Both the position numbers and the translations under genes were made by a program. Source: Liolophura sinensis (Eukaryota; Mollusca; Polyplacophora; Chitonida; Chitonidae). From it: a stretch of DNA of 64,000 bases. Every line of letters starts with the position of its first letter. Positions within the stretch are counted from its first letter, which is position 1. Shown here piece by piece: positions 14,715 through 25,909 of this stretch. The stretch is from positions 20,819,385-20,883,384 of the forward strand of contig NC_088295.1 in the NCBI RefSeq assembly GCF_032854445.1, given 5' to 3'. The notes below the pieces were generated by a model. The model did no database searches. It was not told where the DNA came from and saw nothing but the letters and a program-made list of their open reading frames with translations.

Positions 14715-14960
14715 GAGTGTGCGGGCGAGCTGAGCGGTAAGAGCCAATGTTGACACCAGTTTTGGATCGCATCCACTGTTTAGAAAGGACTTATCAGACA
14801 TGGTGTGAATCAATGTATGGTTTACCATTGGTTTTCCTTGTAGCTATGACACCCACCAGTCCAGTATAAAGAGAGAAGTTGAAGTAGCCAACTGAGGCCC
14901 TGCCATGCTTTAACCTGGCATTAGGCGAGATTGCACTGAAGCACTTGGAGCGCTCCATCA
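14715..14960 (+). mobile_element. Possible tRNA-derived SINE
   Basis: GGGCGAGCTGAGCGGTAAGA resembles box A and TTTTGGATCGCATCC resembles box B. The rest has no coding potential. There is only one copy in the window, so the family cannot be confirmed here. Confidence 0.35.
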
Positions 14961-16454
14961 AACTTATAAAGCTGTGAAGCTGCAGTCCATGTGTACTTCA
15001 TATATATTTTATGAGCACACATACACCAATAACTGTGACGTAATAAAGGAAAGAACAAATGAGTTCACAGCTTTGCGACCTCTTGATACAGGCGGGAAGG
15101 AGTTTACGAGTTTCCCATTACGAACACAACTCGAACTTGTGAGTTGCAAATTTAAGTCTATGGTGTTGAATTTGTTTGTCGCTGACACACTTAATCACCC
15201 GTCCATTCTGCAAAGCAGCTTTTCAATGAAATTGACGTGATATCCTCTACCACAAAAACAGCACCATAATCTGTTGTCATTGAATTTTATCTGGCTCGAC
15301 TTGCGCATGGCTTCGACTTGAGCTGAAAAGCCTACTCTCGATTTCGAGACGGAACAAAGCCATTCCACTCCAGTTTGTCGCCGAGGAATTATCTACGTTA
15401 AAATCTGACAGCAATACTATCTGTAGCTCATCTTACCTGGATTGCAGATCAAGATTTTGCATTCAACCCCAAACGTTAGCAGACGGTTTCTTACGTAACG
15501 AAAATAGAATCGCTCTCCCGCCGGGCAAAATAATCAACATTCAGTCTGACGTCAGTGGGTGCGGCTAAAAAAATATAACCTAAGTGTAATTCCGAAAACA
15601 TATTTATCAATTACATTTTTTATTATTATTTTTCCTTGAAAGACAGTAAAAATCACGAAGAGATGCCTTACACAGTGTAAATTTATGTGCACACATAAAA
15701 TAACAATATCACAATGCAAATCATATTTTATATTTGTCAACGACGATTTCCGGTCCTGAGACGTGCTAGGATTTAGGCAGTTGTACTGTTAAGGAAAACC
15801 ACGTGGTGGAGGACAGTCCAGAGGAAGAAGCAGATGGAGGAAAGGTTGCACGGTTGCACCTTAACAAGTCCGAAGGTTTGAAGATATAGCCAAAATGTCT
15901 ATGTTAATAAGTTACAGAGTTCACTGTATAACGGAAACTCGAAAACTGTACAAACAAGAACTAGCTTTCGATTAAGATGGTTGTCGATTATTTTGTGCGG
16001 TTAATCAGTAAGCCCAAATTTAGCCTTGTTAGGTGATGCAAAAATCTCAACATTTTAATTTTCCTAATCCTTATGACATAAAGGGCATAGTAAATGGTAG
16101 CGTTAGGACTGCAGGCCCATAAATTTTTATTTGTAGTGGGACAAAAGGAGGGGGACTTGAATGTTTGGAAAGAAGAAACATTCAAGAAGAGCCAAATGTC
16201 GAGTGGGCAATGTATTAACTCATTCGCTACCACAACGTCATACAGCCGTCGCTACTGCAACCCTGGTCACCGCTTGGTCCCCAGCAGGCCACAGCAGAAA
16301 TACAATTTTGCACTAAAAAATTCGAAGTTTTTGTTTAGGCCTAATGATTTTTGGATAATTCCACCAACAGATATTCGGTGGCAGTTTGGTATTTTTGCTC
16401 TGTGAAGCGTGTAAACATAAAATTAATCATTTCATTAGAACAGTGTATCACTCC

Positions 16455-16760
16455 ATTTGAGTAAAATTGCGTTTCCATAGATCGCGTTGTTGTTACCGAT
16501 AGTTCAGGCTCGCGTCGCTCTTTAATTCTGGAGCGCAGTGGACCTAAAGTTAATTCCTCTTTGTCAGAAGACTCTTCTATGTCACTGCTAACATCTGAAA
16601 CCGAAATATCGGAATCGAAACCCTCTCAAATGTCTTTATTCATAAGGCCCTCGAAATCATCGGCTGTACTAGAGTCCGCCGTTTCGGCAAACGCCTCAAC
16701 GAAAGTCGTCAAATCTTCTCCACATTTTTTCGTGCCTTTTTATCGTTTGCAACCAATGAA
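16455..16760 (-). pseudogene. Acidic ORF remnant, possibly a piggyBac transposase N-terminus
   Basis: The - strand reads FDSDISVSDVSSDIEESSD and then a basic RSRIKERRE, a pattern typical of piggyBac-like N-termini. It is interrupted by a stop before FDSD, and no catalytic core follows. Low-complexity acidic stretches can mimic this. Confidence 0.3.
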
Positions 16761-17469
16761 AATTTACAAACACGGTTCGTATGGCATCCATCGGGTCTAA
16801 TAAGGCAGCTATTGGTTTAGCTCCCAAAAAATCCCAATTTCCCTGCAAAAATAGACCAGTCAGAGACAGTGTTTTATGCAGCTCAAGCCGCTCTGGAGAA
16901 CGAATGAGTTATTTGTGGCTGTCCAAAGCGCTTCTTTGGACTCTGTGTGACAAGCAAGCTATTTGTAGCTTGACGACTTATGACATTTCCAGCTGGAATC
17001 CCTGTGTCGCGTGACTGCGAGTACAGCAGCCAAAAATGACGACCAGGCAATCCGTAGAAGTGGAGGAAACTTGTGCCCCGAAATAGTTTGATTTTGTCAT
17101 ACATATTGGAGTAGGGTACTGTGCGTGTTTGTTTGAAGGATCCGTGTACATGTTGCCTTCACAGAAACCAGTTTTACACAGGTTAGGACAAAATAACATT
17201 GTTAAAAAACTAGTCTTCTGTTGCCGATACTGACAGATCTGTTGGACATCCTGTTCCATACCAGAAATCAATTTGGCTCTTTCTGCTCAAAACGTCAGTG
17301 CATCAATAGAGTTGAGCCACATTCATGCAGCTATGGATGACTATGCTATGCTCTTTTATATTTGTACTGATGCTTGCATAGTCGTGGATCAGTCCCATTC
17401 AACCTGGTAGGATGAATTGTAAAATTTCATAAAACTGAAGTACTAACCCACCACTCCCATCCTGGTACT

Positions 17470-17590
17470 CATTTAGGGTGGGTTTCCCCGTGCTGTGCCT
17501 GGTTTCCTCCCACCTTAATGCTGCCTGAAGTCGTAAAGTGAAATATTCTTGAGTAAAGCGAAAAACATTAGTCAAATAACTCAAATCAAA
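17470..17590 (+). mobile_element. Family A SINE 3' fragment
   Basis: GGTGGGTTTCCCCGTGCTGT, TTTCCTCCCACC and GAAATATTCTTGAGTAAAGC match the SINE body and tail. A comparable fragment lies at 24540-24660 (GTGGGTTTCCCCCTGGGCTC to AGTACAGCGCAAAAC). Confidence 0.7.
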
Positions 17591-17599
17591 CAATGCTTA

Positions 17600-19550
17600 G
17601 TGTTCTAGATCACCTGATTTAAAACCCCAAGATGTCGATCACATGCATTTTTATTAAAGTTCCCCTCTCTGCTGACTTCTTATTTATGAAATGGCCGCCA
17701 TCTACACGAAGCAGCCAAGCATCTGGATACAAAACTATCCCTCCCTTCAGTTGTGCATTGTAAAAAAGTGGCTGGACAAGCCTGGTAGGTTTGTAATCGA
17801 CTGTTTCAAGAAATTTTACATTCATCCTACCAGGCGGAAAGTGATTGATCCATTACTGTAAGTGTCCACACAAAATACATGTATAACAGAGGGTAGCGTA
17901 GTCATTCGGGGCTAGTGTCACTGAACAGTATGGCCAAGGAATGGACAGATGGGCCACATGACAGAGCCAACACATAACTGATTTCTCTTTCAGTACATGA
18001 CCTCTCATCATTAATTTCAGATATGATTAAGTCTTAAAGTACTAATGTTTATGCCTAAATACATTTAGTAAATATGTAACAGTATAGTAATGTCTCAAAT
18101 ATTTCAGCTGTGTACACACACAACTTCAATAAACAGGCTCTTACAACTACGTGTAACTAGAGCACTTTTCCATGAACACTTTCATGGCCTAGAAACTCCT
18201 ACGCCAGTTCATAGTGTGGATAATGAATATTGCAAGAAACTTTTTGGTCACAGCTAGACACATGAGCTGTATGAAAATTCATTCAATCCAGTGTGCAAGT
18301 ACGTCAGGAAAGATCAACTTTACAATATGTTGGTGACATTTCATATTTTGGAAAACCAAAACAAAGGCGAAAAGCCCAAGGCCTCCTGGGTATTGGAACA
18401 AAAGGTTTTCTTGCCTTGGGCATTAATCCACAAACAGCTGGTCAAGACAAAGTGACAGGTTACGACGCGGCCAATTTTTAATCGGTACAATTTGTTACAA
18501 GTCTATTCAGTTTGTGCTCTTTTCATTTGATGAGTTCAGAGTTCCTTTGTGACCAGATTACCAGTCCTTGACCAATGAGATGGCATGCTGAAATTGTTAA
18601 AATGTGAAATATTCTAGAGTCTGAATAAATTATACACATACCACTTTGTAAGGATGAGATTTGGCTAGAGTTTCAGACTGGCAGTTAAATGCAGACAGTA
18701 TGAAGTAATGGAACTGATTGTTGAACAACTGAAATAGTGTGCTGATTTGCACCGATATCCTTTACATAATGCAATATTTTCAGCAAGATGTAATGAAACA
18801 TCTAACACTTGTATATTTTTGGGCGAAATTCTGATGTAAGGGAGATAACTGGATTGATCAGACGCCAAAAGTATCGTCTTCCGCATAGTTGCTGGATGGT
18901 AAACAGCATCATTCCAGAAGGATTTGAGGTCGTGTCCACTTAACAGCTGTTTTAAAGTCTATTATTAGCTGTATGGAGGGTCACTTTACAAAACAAAAAC
19001 CGTAGGCCTTTCTGGATATGGAAATCTCGCACCCTGTTCATGAAATCATTCTGTGGACTAATCACACTGCTGCTTCTAAATGGGAGACTCGAAGACCAGC
19101 TACACAAAAGGTCCAAATCCTAACAGAACACAGTGTTTTCATCGTTGACAATCAGATTTCATAACTTGTGTAATTCATGTGTTTTATGAGCATATGTACA
19201 CCAATAATTGTGACATATGGAAAAGAACCAAGAGTTCATATCTTTGGACCGTTTTGTTACGGGAAGGAAGGAATTTTATGAGTGCAGTCATTGTCTCTTA
19301 TTAGGTATTGAAACTAACATCAGAATAGTGACATAATACAGTGATTTAATTTCAGAAAGTCAGGTGTGTTCCTGGAAGCAGAAATTTTTGGTAAACGATC
19401 AGGGAAAAATAATGTAGTTTCCAGAAATTTTTATTAAATACATTTCCCTTAACGACTGACAGTTTTTAAGGATGGCCTACTGAGGACTAGGTTGTACCTA
19501 GGTGTATGAATGTTCCATTAAATATTTATTATAAATGCCTGTATTTTTAC
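17600..19550. other. No gene recognised
   Basis: The frames are short. Segment 19165-19290 resembles 15000-15125, and 18668-18690 resembles 25360-25385, so older duplications reach this stretch. A putative exon 19561-19591 (acceptor CTATTTTCAG, donor AATG|GTAAAT) may begin the snoRNA host transcript. Confidence 0.4.
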
Positions 19551-19758
19551 TATTTTCAGAATGGCGCAGTGGGGATATGGATTCCTAATGGTAAATACAG
19601 CCTATAAACTTATAGTACCTTTTTTTTTTCATTGTTCAATAAGGTTGTTAACAGAGAATAAAAAAATATATTTTGTCAAAGATTTTTTGTGTGTAAAAGT
19701 GTCCTGCACATACTTTCACACATTACTTGTACTTTTGGGAAGACAGTGGTCAGTTTTG

Positions 19759-19839
19759 TTCTACCTGTGATGATCGAAGAGGTCGTTTCTGACATTGTCT
19801 GATGTACAAACTTTTTATGTCTGAACCTCTGAGGTAGAA
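19759..19839 (+). ncRNA. Box C/D snoRNA (copy 1 of pair 1)
   Basis: Box C GTGATGA is at 19767-19773, D' CTGA at 19789-19792, C' TGATGTA at 19800-19806 and D CTGA at 19829-19832. The ends pair perfectly (TTCTACC 19759-19765 with GGTAGAA 19833-19839). The guide next to D, ATGTCTGAACCT, is complementary to AGGUUCAGACAU near the 3' end of 28S rRNA as I recall it. By the D+5 rule the second U of GGUU would be 2'-O-methylated. Vertebrate snoRNAs of the GAS5 host (SNORD78 type) target the same neighbourhood. Family name not assigned. Confidence 0.85.
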
Positions 19840-20185
19840 AATTAATCTTACAAGTGAAAAAAAAAACTTAATATCAAATGACAGTGTTCATTGTAAATGA
19901 CCGTATTTCACTACTGCGGTCAGTAATTTACGCTACTAAGGTTAGTACAGGAAAGCCGAGTTGAAAAGTATAAATTGGTATTGTGGTATGCAATGTTACA
20001 GTATGTCCACATTGGTTATTTTCTATCGTTATAAAAGTTTGTGATTTCATTCTGTCAAAAGGTAATATGGTGTGCAGTGGAAGATTTGCTGATCAGCGGC
20101 GTGGATGGCCAGCAAAGGCATTCAAACTCACTATGGTAAATCTCAGTTACTGTATTACACCTAAAGTTTGGTATGTAAAAATGCA

Positions 20186-20485
20186 GACCGATCCGGTGGC
20201 CTAATGGTTAGTGTCTGCGTGGAATTTGGGAGATGACAATGACTTAAAATGTAGTACTTGCTGCTGCCTTGCTTGGCGTTGAGCATTGAGAGGTTAGAGC
20301 AAGAAAATGGGACCATTTGGCCCAGAGTGTTTAATGTGGCTGAGTGGGGTGTCACACAGTGGTGTCTTAAGGTTGATACTTTGGTAGCAACAGCACTTTA
20401 GCAGCATGGACTCACCCTGCCAGAAGACACAGTATCTGTACACACACTTAATGACACCGCTTCAATTCATAAAAATTAAATATAC
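20186..20485 (+). mobile_element. Probable tRNA-derived SINE (family C)
   Basis: The head GGTGGCCTAATGGTTAGTG resembles a tRNA box A. The long body has TAGTACTTGCTGCTGCCTTG, GGCTGAGTGGGGTGTCACAC and AGCAGCATGGACTCACCCTG, which I recall as a dispersed lophotrochozoan repeat. It lies in the putative intron containing snoRNA copy 2. Confidence 0.6.
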
Positions 20486-20858
20486 CGTTAAAATACAAGC
20501 ATACATACATGCTTATATAAATTTGCAGAAGCATTTGAATTTACGCCTTTAACTGATACTTTGATGCCATCCCTTAAGTTTTTCTGATCAAAACAGTCAA
20601 ACCTCAAACATTTCAAGTGGCTGTAGAATGTGGTGGATGAATATTGGAATCAAACAGAATGTGCCATTTGAAAAATGGTAAAGTGTGATTTACATTATAT
20701 TTTCCTAGTTTCCTAGTCCCTCTGTGGTTAGGGTAGTTCCTTCCATTGCTTAAAACGTCTTCTAGGTAACTGTGAGAGGTTGTTTGTGCTTGGCAGTGCT
20801 TGGCATTCAGTGTATCCTGTTTCAACCATTCACTAAATAACTGTTTAAATGTTATGAA

Positions 20859-20937
20859 TCCTACCAGTGATGAACACAGAGGTCGTTTCTGAAGTTTGCT
20901 GATGTACAAAACTATGTCTGAACCTCTGAGGTAGGAA
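20859..20937 (+). ncRNA. Box C/D snoRNA (copy 2 of pair 1)
   Basis: Box C GTGATGA is at 20867-20873, D' CTGA at 20889-20892, C' TGATGTA at 20900-20906 and D CTGA at 20926-20929. The terminal stem pairs TCCTACC with GGTAGGA. Compensatory changes relative to copy 1 (TTCTACC/GGTAGAA) keep the stem intact, which is strong evidence of a functional RNA. Both guides, GAGGTCGTTT and ATGTCTGAACCT, are identical to copy 1. The two box C motifs are 1100 bp apart. Confidence 0.87.
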
Positions 20938-21489
20938 TATTACATGCAATCCTTTCTCCTTTGTAAGTGCAAAATCTATGTGAAGTTGACTTGAAAGTAT
21001 GCATGCATATTGCAGTGCGTAATTTGGATCAGAAACCGAAATTTTTTTTATATACTTTAATCTGGAAACTCTATATTTTCACTTCAAAATATTAGCAAGA
21101 TACAAGTTAAAATGTGAGGTGTGTAAATCTACCAGTTTCCACAATTCAATGATATTGGTTCTAAAGGTGACTCAAAACATGACCGTGCACATCCCAAAAG
21201 TGTAGTATACATCCGTGTAGTCTTTAATTACATTTGCACGTTAGCTCAAGGGGGCAAAAGATGTCTCGTAAGTTTAAAGATCATTTCGATGCGGCAATCA
21301 ATGCATCATGCAGGTCTGCTAGCCAAGCATTGCATGTGACCTTTTTATGCCATCCAAATGATTAAGCGAGCTTGATTTCTGCTTTCGTAAAGCAACACTG
21401 TTGCTTTTTTTTTATTTTGATCAGATGAAAAAATTGGAACTTCAGCACAATGTATTAGGTTTGCTGTATGTTACAAGGGGTATAAGGTG

Positions 21490-22290
21490 AACTGTGTATT
21501 GTAGGTAATTTTGTGGGGTGTTTCTTCATACCACTGATCCTAGACGCCCGGGTTGTGGTGATGAAACAGGAGAGGTCGAGATTACCTTAATGTGCCTCTT
21601 ATAATAGATTTTTTTGGCTTTCAACATTCTTGATGTAGCTAGATGCATTTGTCAAAGGGACTGATATGAAGTCTCACTAGTAAAACTAGTGAAATTGGTT
21701 CATTGTTGGTTTAAATGATCTATGATTGGTTTGAAGTTTTTGTTGAGCCCCTGAATTTGGGTTTTTTTAGTAATAGAAAATTTTCATCTTTCCAGGCTTG
21801 TGAATCCAGTCAAAGTATACAGTCTAAATATAGGGAAGTGTTGACAGCCTAACATTTCAAGGGTTTGAAAGTTTGGCAAGATTCTATAGAAGTGAATTCT
21901 CACAAATTTGACAGAAAATTCTGTAACAAACGGACTCGCATCTTCCTGCCCAAGTCTTTAGTTGGTAAATCGGGTATCTGTCTACAGGCATTTCTTATTA
22001 CTCCAGTTCAGTAAATATGGGTCAGTTGAGTTTTGTGGGAGGCATTTTTATCAGCTTTCTTCAGACACTATACATATTTTTATGTATAACAGGTAAAGTT
22101 TGTGGCGTTTCTTCCTTGCACTAATCCAGAATTCTGAGGTCCCGATGAAGACACTGATGACGAGGCTGAGGTTCCCTTAGTGGGTTATGTAACAGTTTTT
22201 GTCACAAACCTCACCATGGGATACATTCTTGATGTAGCTCGAGGCATTTGTCTGAGGGACCAGTAAAAGGACACCAGTAGTAAAACAAAT
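21490..22290 (+). repeat. Diverged direct duplication inside the putative snoRNA host locus
   Basis: Segment 21500-21700 and segment 22090-22290 share an ordered set of motifs: an AG followed by GGTAA.TTTGTGG.G, GTTTCTTC, GATGAA.AC, CATTCTTGATGTAGCT and GCATTTGTC..AGGGAC, then AGTAAAAC. The 5' part can fold as GTTTCTTCAT..CCAC paired with GTGG.GATGAAAC in the first copy. The pieces may be duplicated exons or an unrecognised structured RNA. No boxes fit H/ACA or C/D rules convincingly. Confidence 0.5.
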
Positions 22291-22619
22291 GGAATTCAAT
22301 TTTGTGTTTTTTTAATTGTTGCATCTACTCTTTAAGTCACTGGTTGCCGAGGTGAAAATCTGTATTTATGTTCTTGTTGGGTTTTTTTTGACAGAAAATC
22401 CGGCTTTCCATATAAATCCTTATGCTGAAATTCACATAGAAGTACTGGAATCTTGTCATGTCAGACACGTGAGTGGGCCAAAATGATGTTCTTCAAAGCA
22501 ATTACTATCACATAATCTTCTACCTGAAAAACTGTAGTGATCATATTGACATGGAAAAGAAAATCAACTTTCAATTTTAAAAAAATGCCTATTTTTGCTA
22601 TTTTTTAGAATATTTCAAG

Positions 22620-22700
22620 AGAGCAATGATGAATACAGGCAATTTCGGACTAGAGTCTCTGATTTCTGAGATGAGAAATGCCTTCATCTTCTGAGCTTAT
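22620..22700 (+). ncRNA. Box C/D snoRNA (copy 1 of pair 2)
   Basis: Box C ATGATGA is at 22626-22632, D' CTGA at 22659-22662, C' TGAGATGA at 22667-22674 and D CTGA at 22691-22694. The guide before D', TCGGACTAGAGTC, is complementary to GACUCUAGUCCGA of invertebrate 28S rRNA as I recall it (the GACUCUAGUC stretch after GAGCUU). The closing stem is short. An intron-type acceptor (ATCATTTTCAG, ending 22814) lies about 115 nt downstream, consistent with an intronic snoRNA. Confidence 0.75.
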
Positions 22701-22814
22701 TACTGCCTGTAACAGCAGTGTCCTAGAATTGTAGGACTATCATCTGTGATATAGTACCTTGATACATGATAGGGAGTTTATAATGTAGCTAACAATTCAA
22801 CTGATCATTTTCAG

Positions 22815-22901
22815 AAATCACTTGGGGGGTAAACTTGCGGCAAAGGTTTGGAGTGGACGCAAGGAGTAGACCATGCTATACATGTACTCCAATGTAACTT
22901 T
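22815..22901 (+). other. Putative non-coding exon of a snoRNA host gene
   Basis: The segment follows a branch-point-like CTAAC/CTGAT and an ATCATTTTCAG acceptor, and ends at a TTTG|GTAAGT donor. It separates the two members of snoRNA pair 2, as exons of snoRNA host genes do. It has no long open frame. Exon status is inference from splice-site quality only. Confidence 0.35.
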
Positions 22902-23007
22902 GGTAAGTTGCCTAAGCTTTCTGAAGGTGGAATTTTATTGCCTTCAAATGTTATGTTAAAGTTGAAAACATTAATGATTGGTATGTTTTTGTGGTGCATC
23001 ATCAAAA

Positions 23008-23090
23008 GTAACAATAATGAATAGAGGTATTTTAGGACTAGAGTCTCTGATGCTGGAGATGAGAAATGCCTTTGATTTCTGAGTTCTTAA
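23008..23090 (+). ncRNA. Box C/D snoRNA-like (copy 2 of pair 2)
   Basis: This is a paralogue of the RNA at 22620-22700 with the same C-to-D length. D' CTGA (23047-23050), C' GAGATGA and D CTGA (23079-23082) are intact. Box C is the degenerate ATAATGA at 23014-23020. The guide TTTTAGGACTAGAGTCT keeps the 28S-complementary core ACTAGAGTC. The weakened box C could mean reduced function or early decay. Confidence 0.6.
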
Positions 23091-24539
23091 AATCAGTGAG
23101 ATAGGATCCTTTTAAGAAATAGCTGAAGTTACATCTAGTAGCTTCTTCTTACACTAAATGTATCACTTTAAACTGAATCTGAAGCCTATAATCTAGCCTG
23201 TCTGCCTGAAAATCAGGTTTGATTACTTCGCAATGATATGGCTGCAAAATTGTGAATGGGGTGCTAAGCCATAATCATTGATTTATTACTTTGTGAATTC
23301 TGTTCTTCTACACATACTGACAGCTATGGTTTTGAACAGTGACTGGTTCAAAGTTTTTTTTTTCAATGTTCATAAGACTGGTTGAAAACAGCTGTTGCTT
23401 CAGATTTACATGTGACTTATCAGGTACTAGTTCTGACCAACGGGACTGTGTTTAGTGGGTGAAAACTCTGTACTTGTATAAAAGAAATATACTTTATGAA
23501 ATATCCAACATGCATTTATTTTGGATTATGTCTTGAGGCTAGTTTTGACTGGTAAAACTATTGTTGGTGCACATTTTTTACCTTTGTCTGAAAAAGGTAT
23601 TGTCTTTGAAAAGCCATGAAGAGAGCTGAATGAAAGCTTATAGACTATGAATTCCTGACTTTCTGTTACATGTACATTTCTAAGACTGACATCACTGTTT
23701 AGCAGGGCCACGATAACATTTTTTCTGTTTGACCACTCTTATTGTCTGATGTGGTCGTTGACATTACACTGATCAGTCTGTCCGAGGTAAATGGCATGGT
23801 GGTAGGATCAGACAACACAACTTCACTTTAAACCGATTTAGAATGTTGTATGTGGCTGTCCTTTCCAGTGACAGACTTGCCGCAGACATAACTAGATGGT
23901 GAATGTAAGCTGGAAAGTGGAAGATCTAAAGCCAGGAAAAAGGGGTCTGTCAAATGTCGCAATGAAATGTTTTTGGTTTGTTATTTCCGGAGTTATTGCC
24001 GTTTTCAACATATGCCTAATGCTGAGCGACTCCAAAGGTTCACAGGGTATTTATATTTTCAGATGCTTGAAAGCGTTCTCCCATCATGGGGGTGAGGGAA
24101 AAGACTTGCACCTTGTCTGTCAGTCCATCACAAGAGTTTCCCAGACTTTTAATGCCGTTTCGTTCTTTGATGGACTTTGACATAGTTATTTTTCTCACTA
24201 CTCTAAACTCTGAGAGGGTATGTATTGTTCTAGCAAGGCTTTCAGACGGCTGGTTTTGTCAGTCTTTGGCACAAAGCTCTTCTGCTCAATCTTGTCTCCT
24301 CTGGGGATTGGTTGATATGTCTTTGTGCCGATATCATCACCCCAACTAGCAGCAGGGGTTTGTAATCACAGCCACTGTCCGATTCCTGGGGGACATTGCA
24401 AAACTGGCCATTTGCCACAGCTCATGAGAACATTAATTTTAGAGCAGCATCAATGACTTTCACTGTCGTTCAAAATGTGGGGCAATGCTAATCAGGTGTG
24501 TAAGCTAACGTCACTATTGCAAAAAGTATAATTTCAAAA

Positions 24540-24660
24540 CTGTGTGGGTTTCCCCCTGGGCTCTGCCCGGTTTTCTCCCACCATGAAGCTGGTTGCCGTC
24601 GTATAAGTGAAGTAGTCTTGAGTACAGCGCAAAACACAAATTAAATGAATGAATAAAACA
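24540..24660 (+). mobile_element. Family A SINE 3' fragment
   Basis: Body and tail are present (CTCTGCCCGGTTTTCTCCCA, AGTCTTGAGTACAGCGC) and the element ends in ATGAATGAATAAA. The tRNA-like head is absent. Confidence 0.7.
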
Positions 24661-25511
24661 AATCTTTGGTGGGAACCTTGGCAATTATTTGGCCCATTGT
24701 GACTAAATTGATTATCAGATTATTATTCACTTTCAGGCCTGGGATTGAAGGATGACTGGGACAGGTGAAATGTCAAGGTACACAGATTACATGATTGAAA
24801 CAAGGATTTTCGTCTTGTATTTAGTCATCGTTCAATGAGTAGTAGTCCTGCATGATGTCAGAATACAGTACAAAACAGGGAGGCTATGGCTTGAGAGGAG
24901 ATGTACATTAAGTTAAACGTGTGGAAGCAGATTCTTAGTTCATCACTCCTTAATAATAGGTAGATAATTGACATGAAATCAAATTAACTGCTAGTCCTTG
25001 TTTATTCAGGTGACATTTAGTGGCTAAAAAATTTCATTTTTATAGTGCCTTCCTTTTGTAGTCACCAATATACATATGTTTGTTTAGACTTTCCTTGATC
25101 CCAGTGTGTGTTGCCTAAGTTGTCCTGGTGATGGTAAAAGGATTCAACTTCTGAAGGAAGTCCAAGGAAATGAGTACCTTTGTAAGTCCACCAGTGTTGT
25201 CTTTCATAACATGTGCCCATTGGAAAGTACTAAACAGATATTATGATCTAATCGTGACTTAGGCTTTTACTGCTTAAGATTTTTTAATGACTTGTCAGAT
25301 TTCAAGATTGTAAATGTGGTGAAAATTCTGACGTAATGTAAAAGTCTGCTCTGAATGATGACCCTTTGGCTAGAGTTTCAGACAACTTGTTATCTGCAAG
25401 TTGAATGAGGCAAACTTGTAATTGTCTGACGAGCTTACTGGAAGTCACATGAAACCAAGTTGTATCTTTTAAATCAGATTCTGTCAAAACCATGTCTTCT
25501 TCTATTTTCAG

Positions 25512-25720
25512 TACATAGTGAGTGCATTGACTTGATTGGTAGAGTTTCCTGGGACCCAAATCAGACCAGATGGCTACCCTGTGTGAAAACTACAGAATTA
25601 TTGAAGAAATGAACTCCAATCTGTCCTCAAACATTGATATGAAAGACGCACAACACATTGTCAGTATGATTTTGTATTACTGTGAAGTTGATCAATAAAG
25701 TTCATTTGAAATATCCTTAT
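25512..25720 (+). other. Putative last exon with 42-codon ORF and polyadenylation signal
   Basis: A pyrimidine-rich TCTATTTTCAG acceptor ends at 25511. An ATG at 25570 opens 42 codons (MATLCENYRIIEEMNSN... ending EVDQ), and its TAA (25696-25698) lies inside an AATAAA signal at 25694-25699, with a T/GT-rich stretch after it. I do not recognise the peptide; it is acidic and may be helical. It could be the terminal exon of the snoRNA host transcript or of an unknown short protein gene. Confidence 0.3.
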
Positions 25721-25732
25721 TGTGATGCTTAG

Positions 25733-25906
25733 CTTATCTCTTCAAGACCGGTTGGAAGACTGCATCTAGCCATTTTGTTACACGCCTTAGGTCATCAACA
25801 TGGTCACAAGCCAGACCTTAGTAAGGCAGATATGATAACGCAAAGCGCCGGTGTTGTCGACTTTGACCAATGGCGTAAGATTCTCTTTCCTGGATTGGTT
25901 GGCTAA
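25733..25906 (+). other. Unassigned 57-codon open segment
   Basis: An open frame follows a GATGCTTAG that could serve as a splice acceptor and runs to TAA at 25904. It includes LGHQHGHKPDLSK and VVDFDQWRKILFPGLVG. The composition looks protein-like, but no family is recognised and no partner exon was found. It may be a last exon, a pseudogene piece or chance. Confidence 0.2.
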
Positions 25907-25909
25907 AGC

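Noticed and set aside
15790-15850. Arginine/glycine-rich frame reminiscent of a LINE reverse-transcriptase C-terminus
   Set aside because: Too short, with low-complexity codons; no endonuclease or reverse-transcriptase motifs nearby.
18520-18600. TGATGA ... CTGA segment resembling another C/D snoRNA
   Set aside because: The C' and D boxes are only four bases apart and the ends do not pair, so it was not called.
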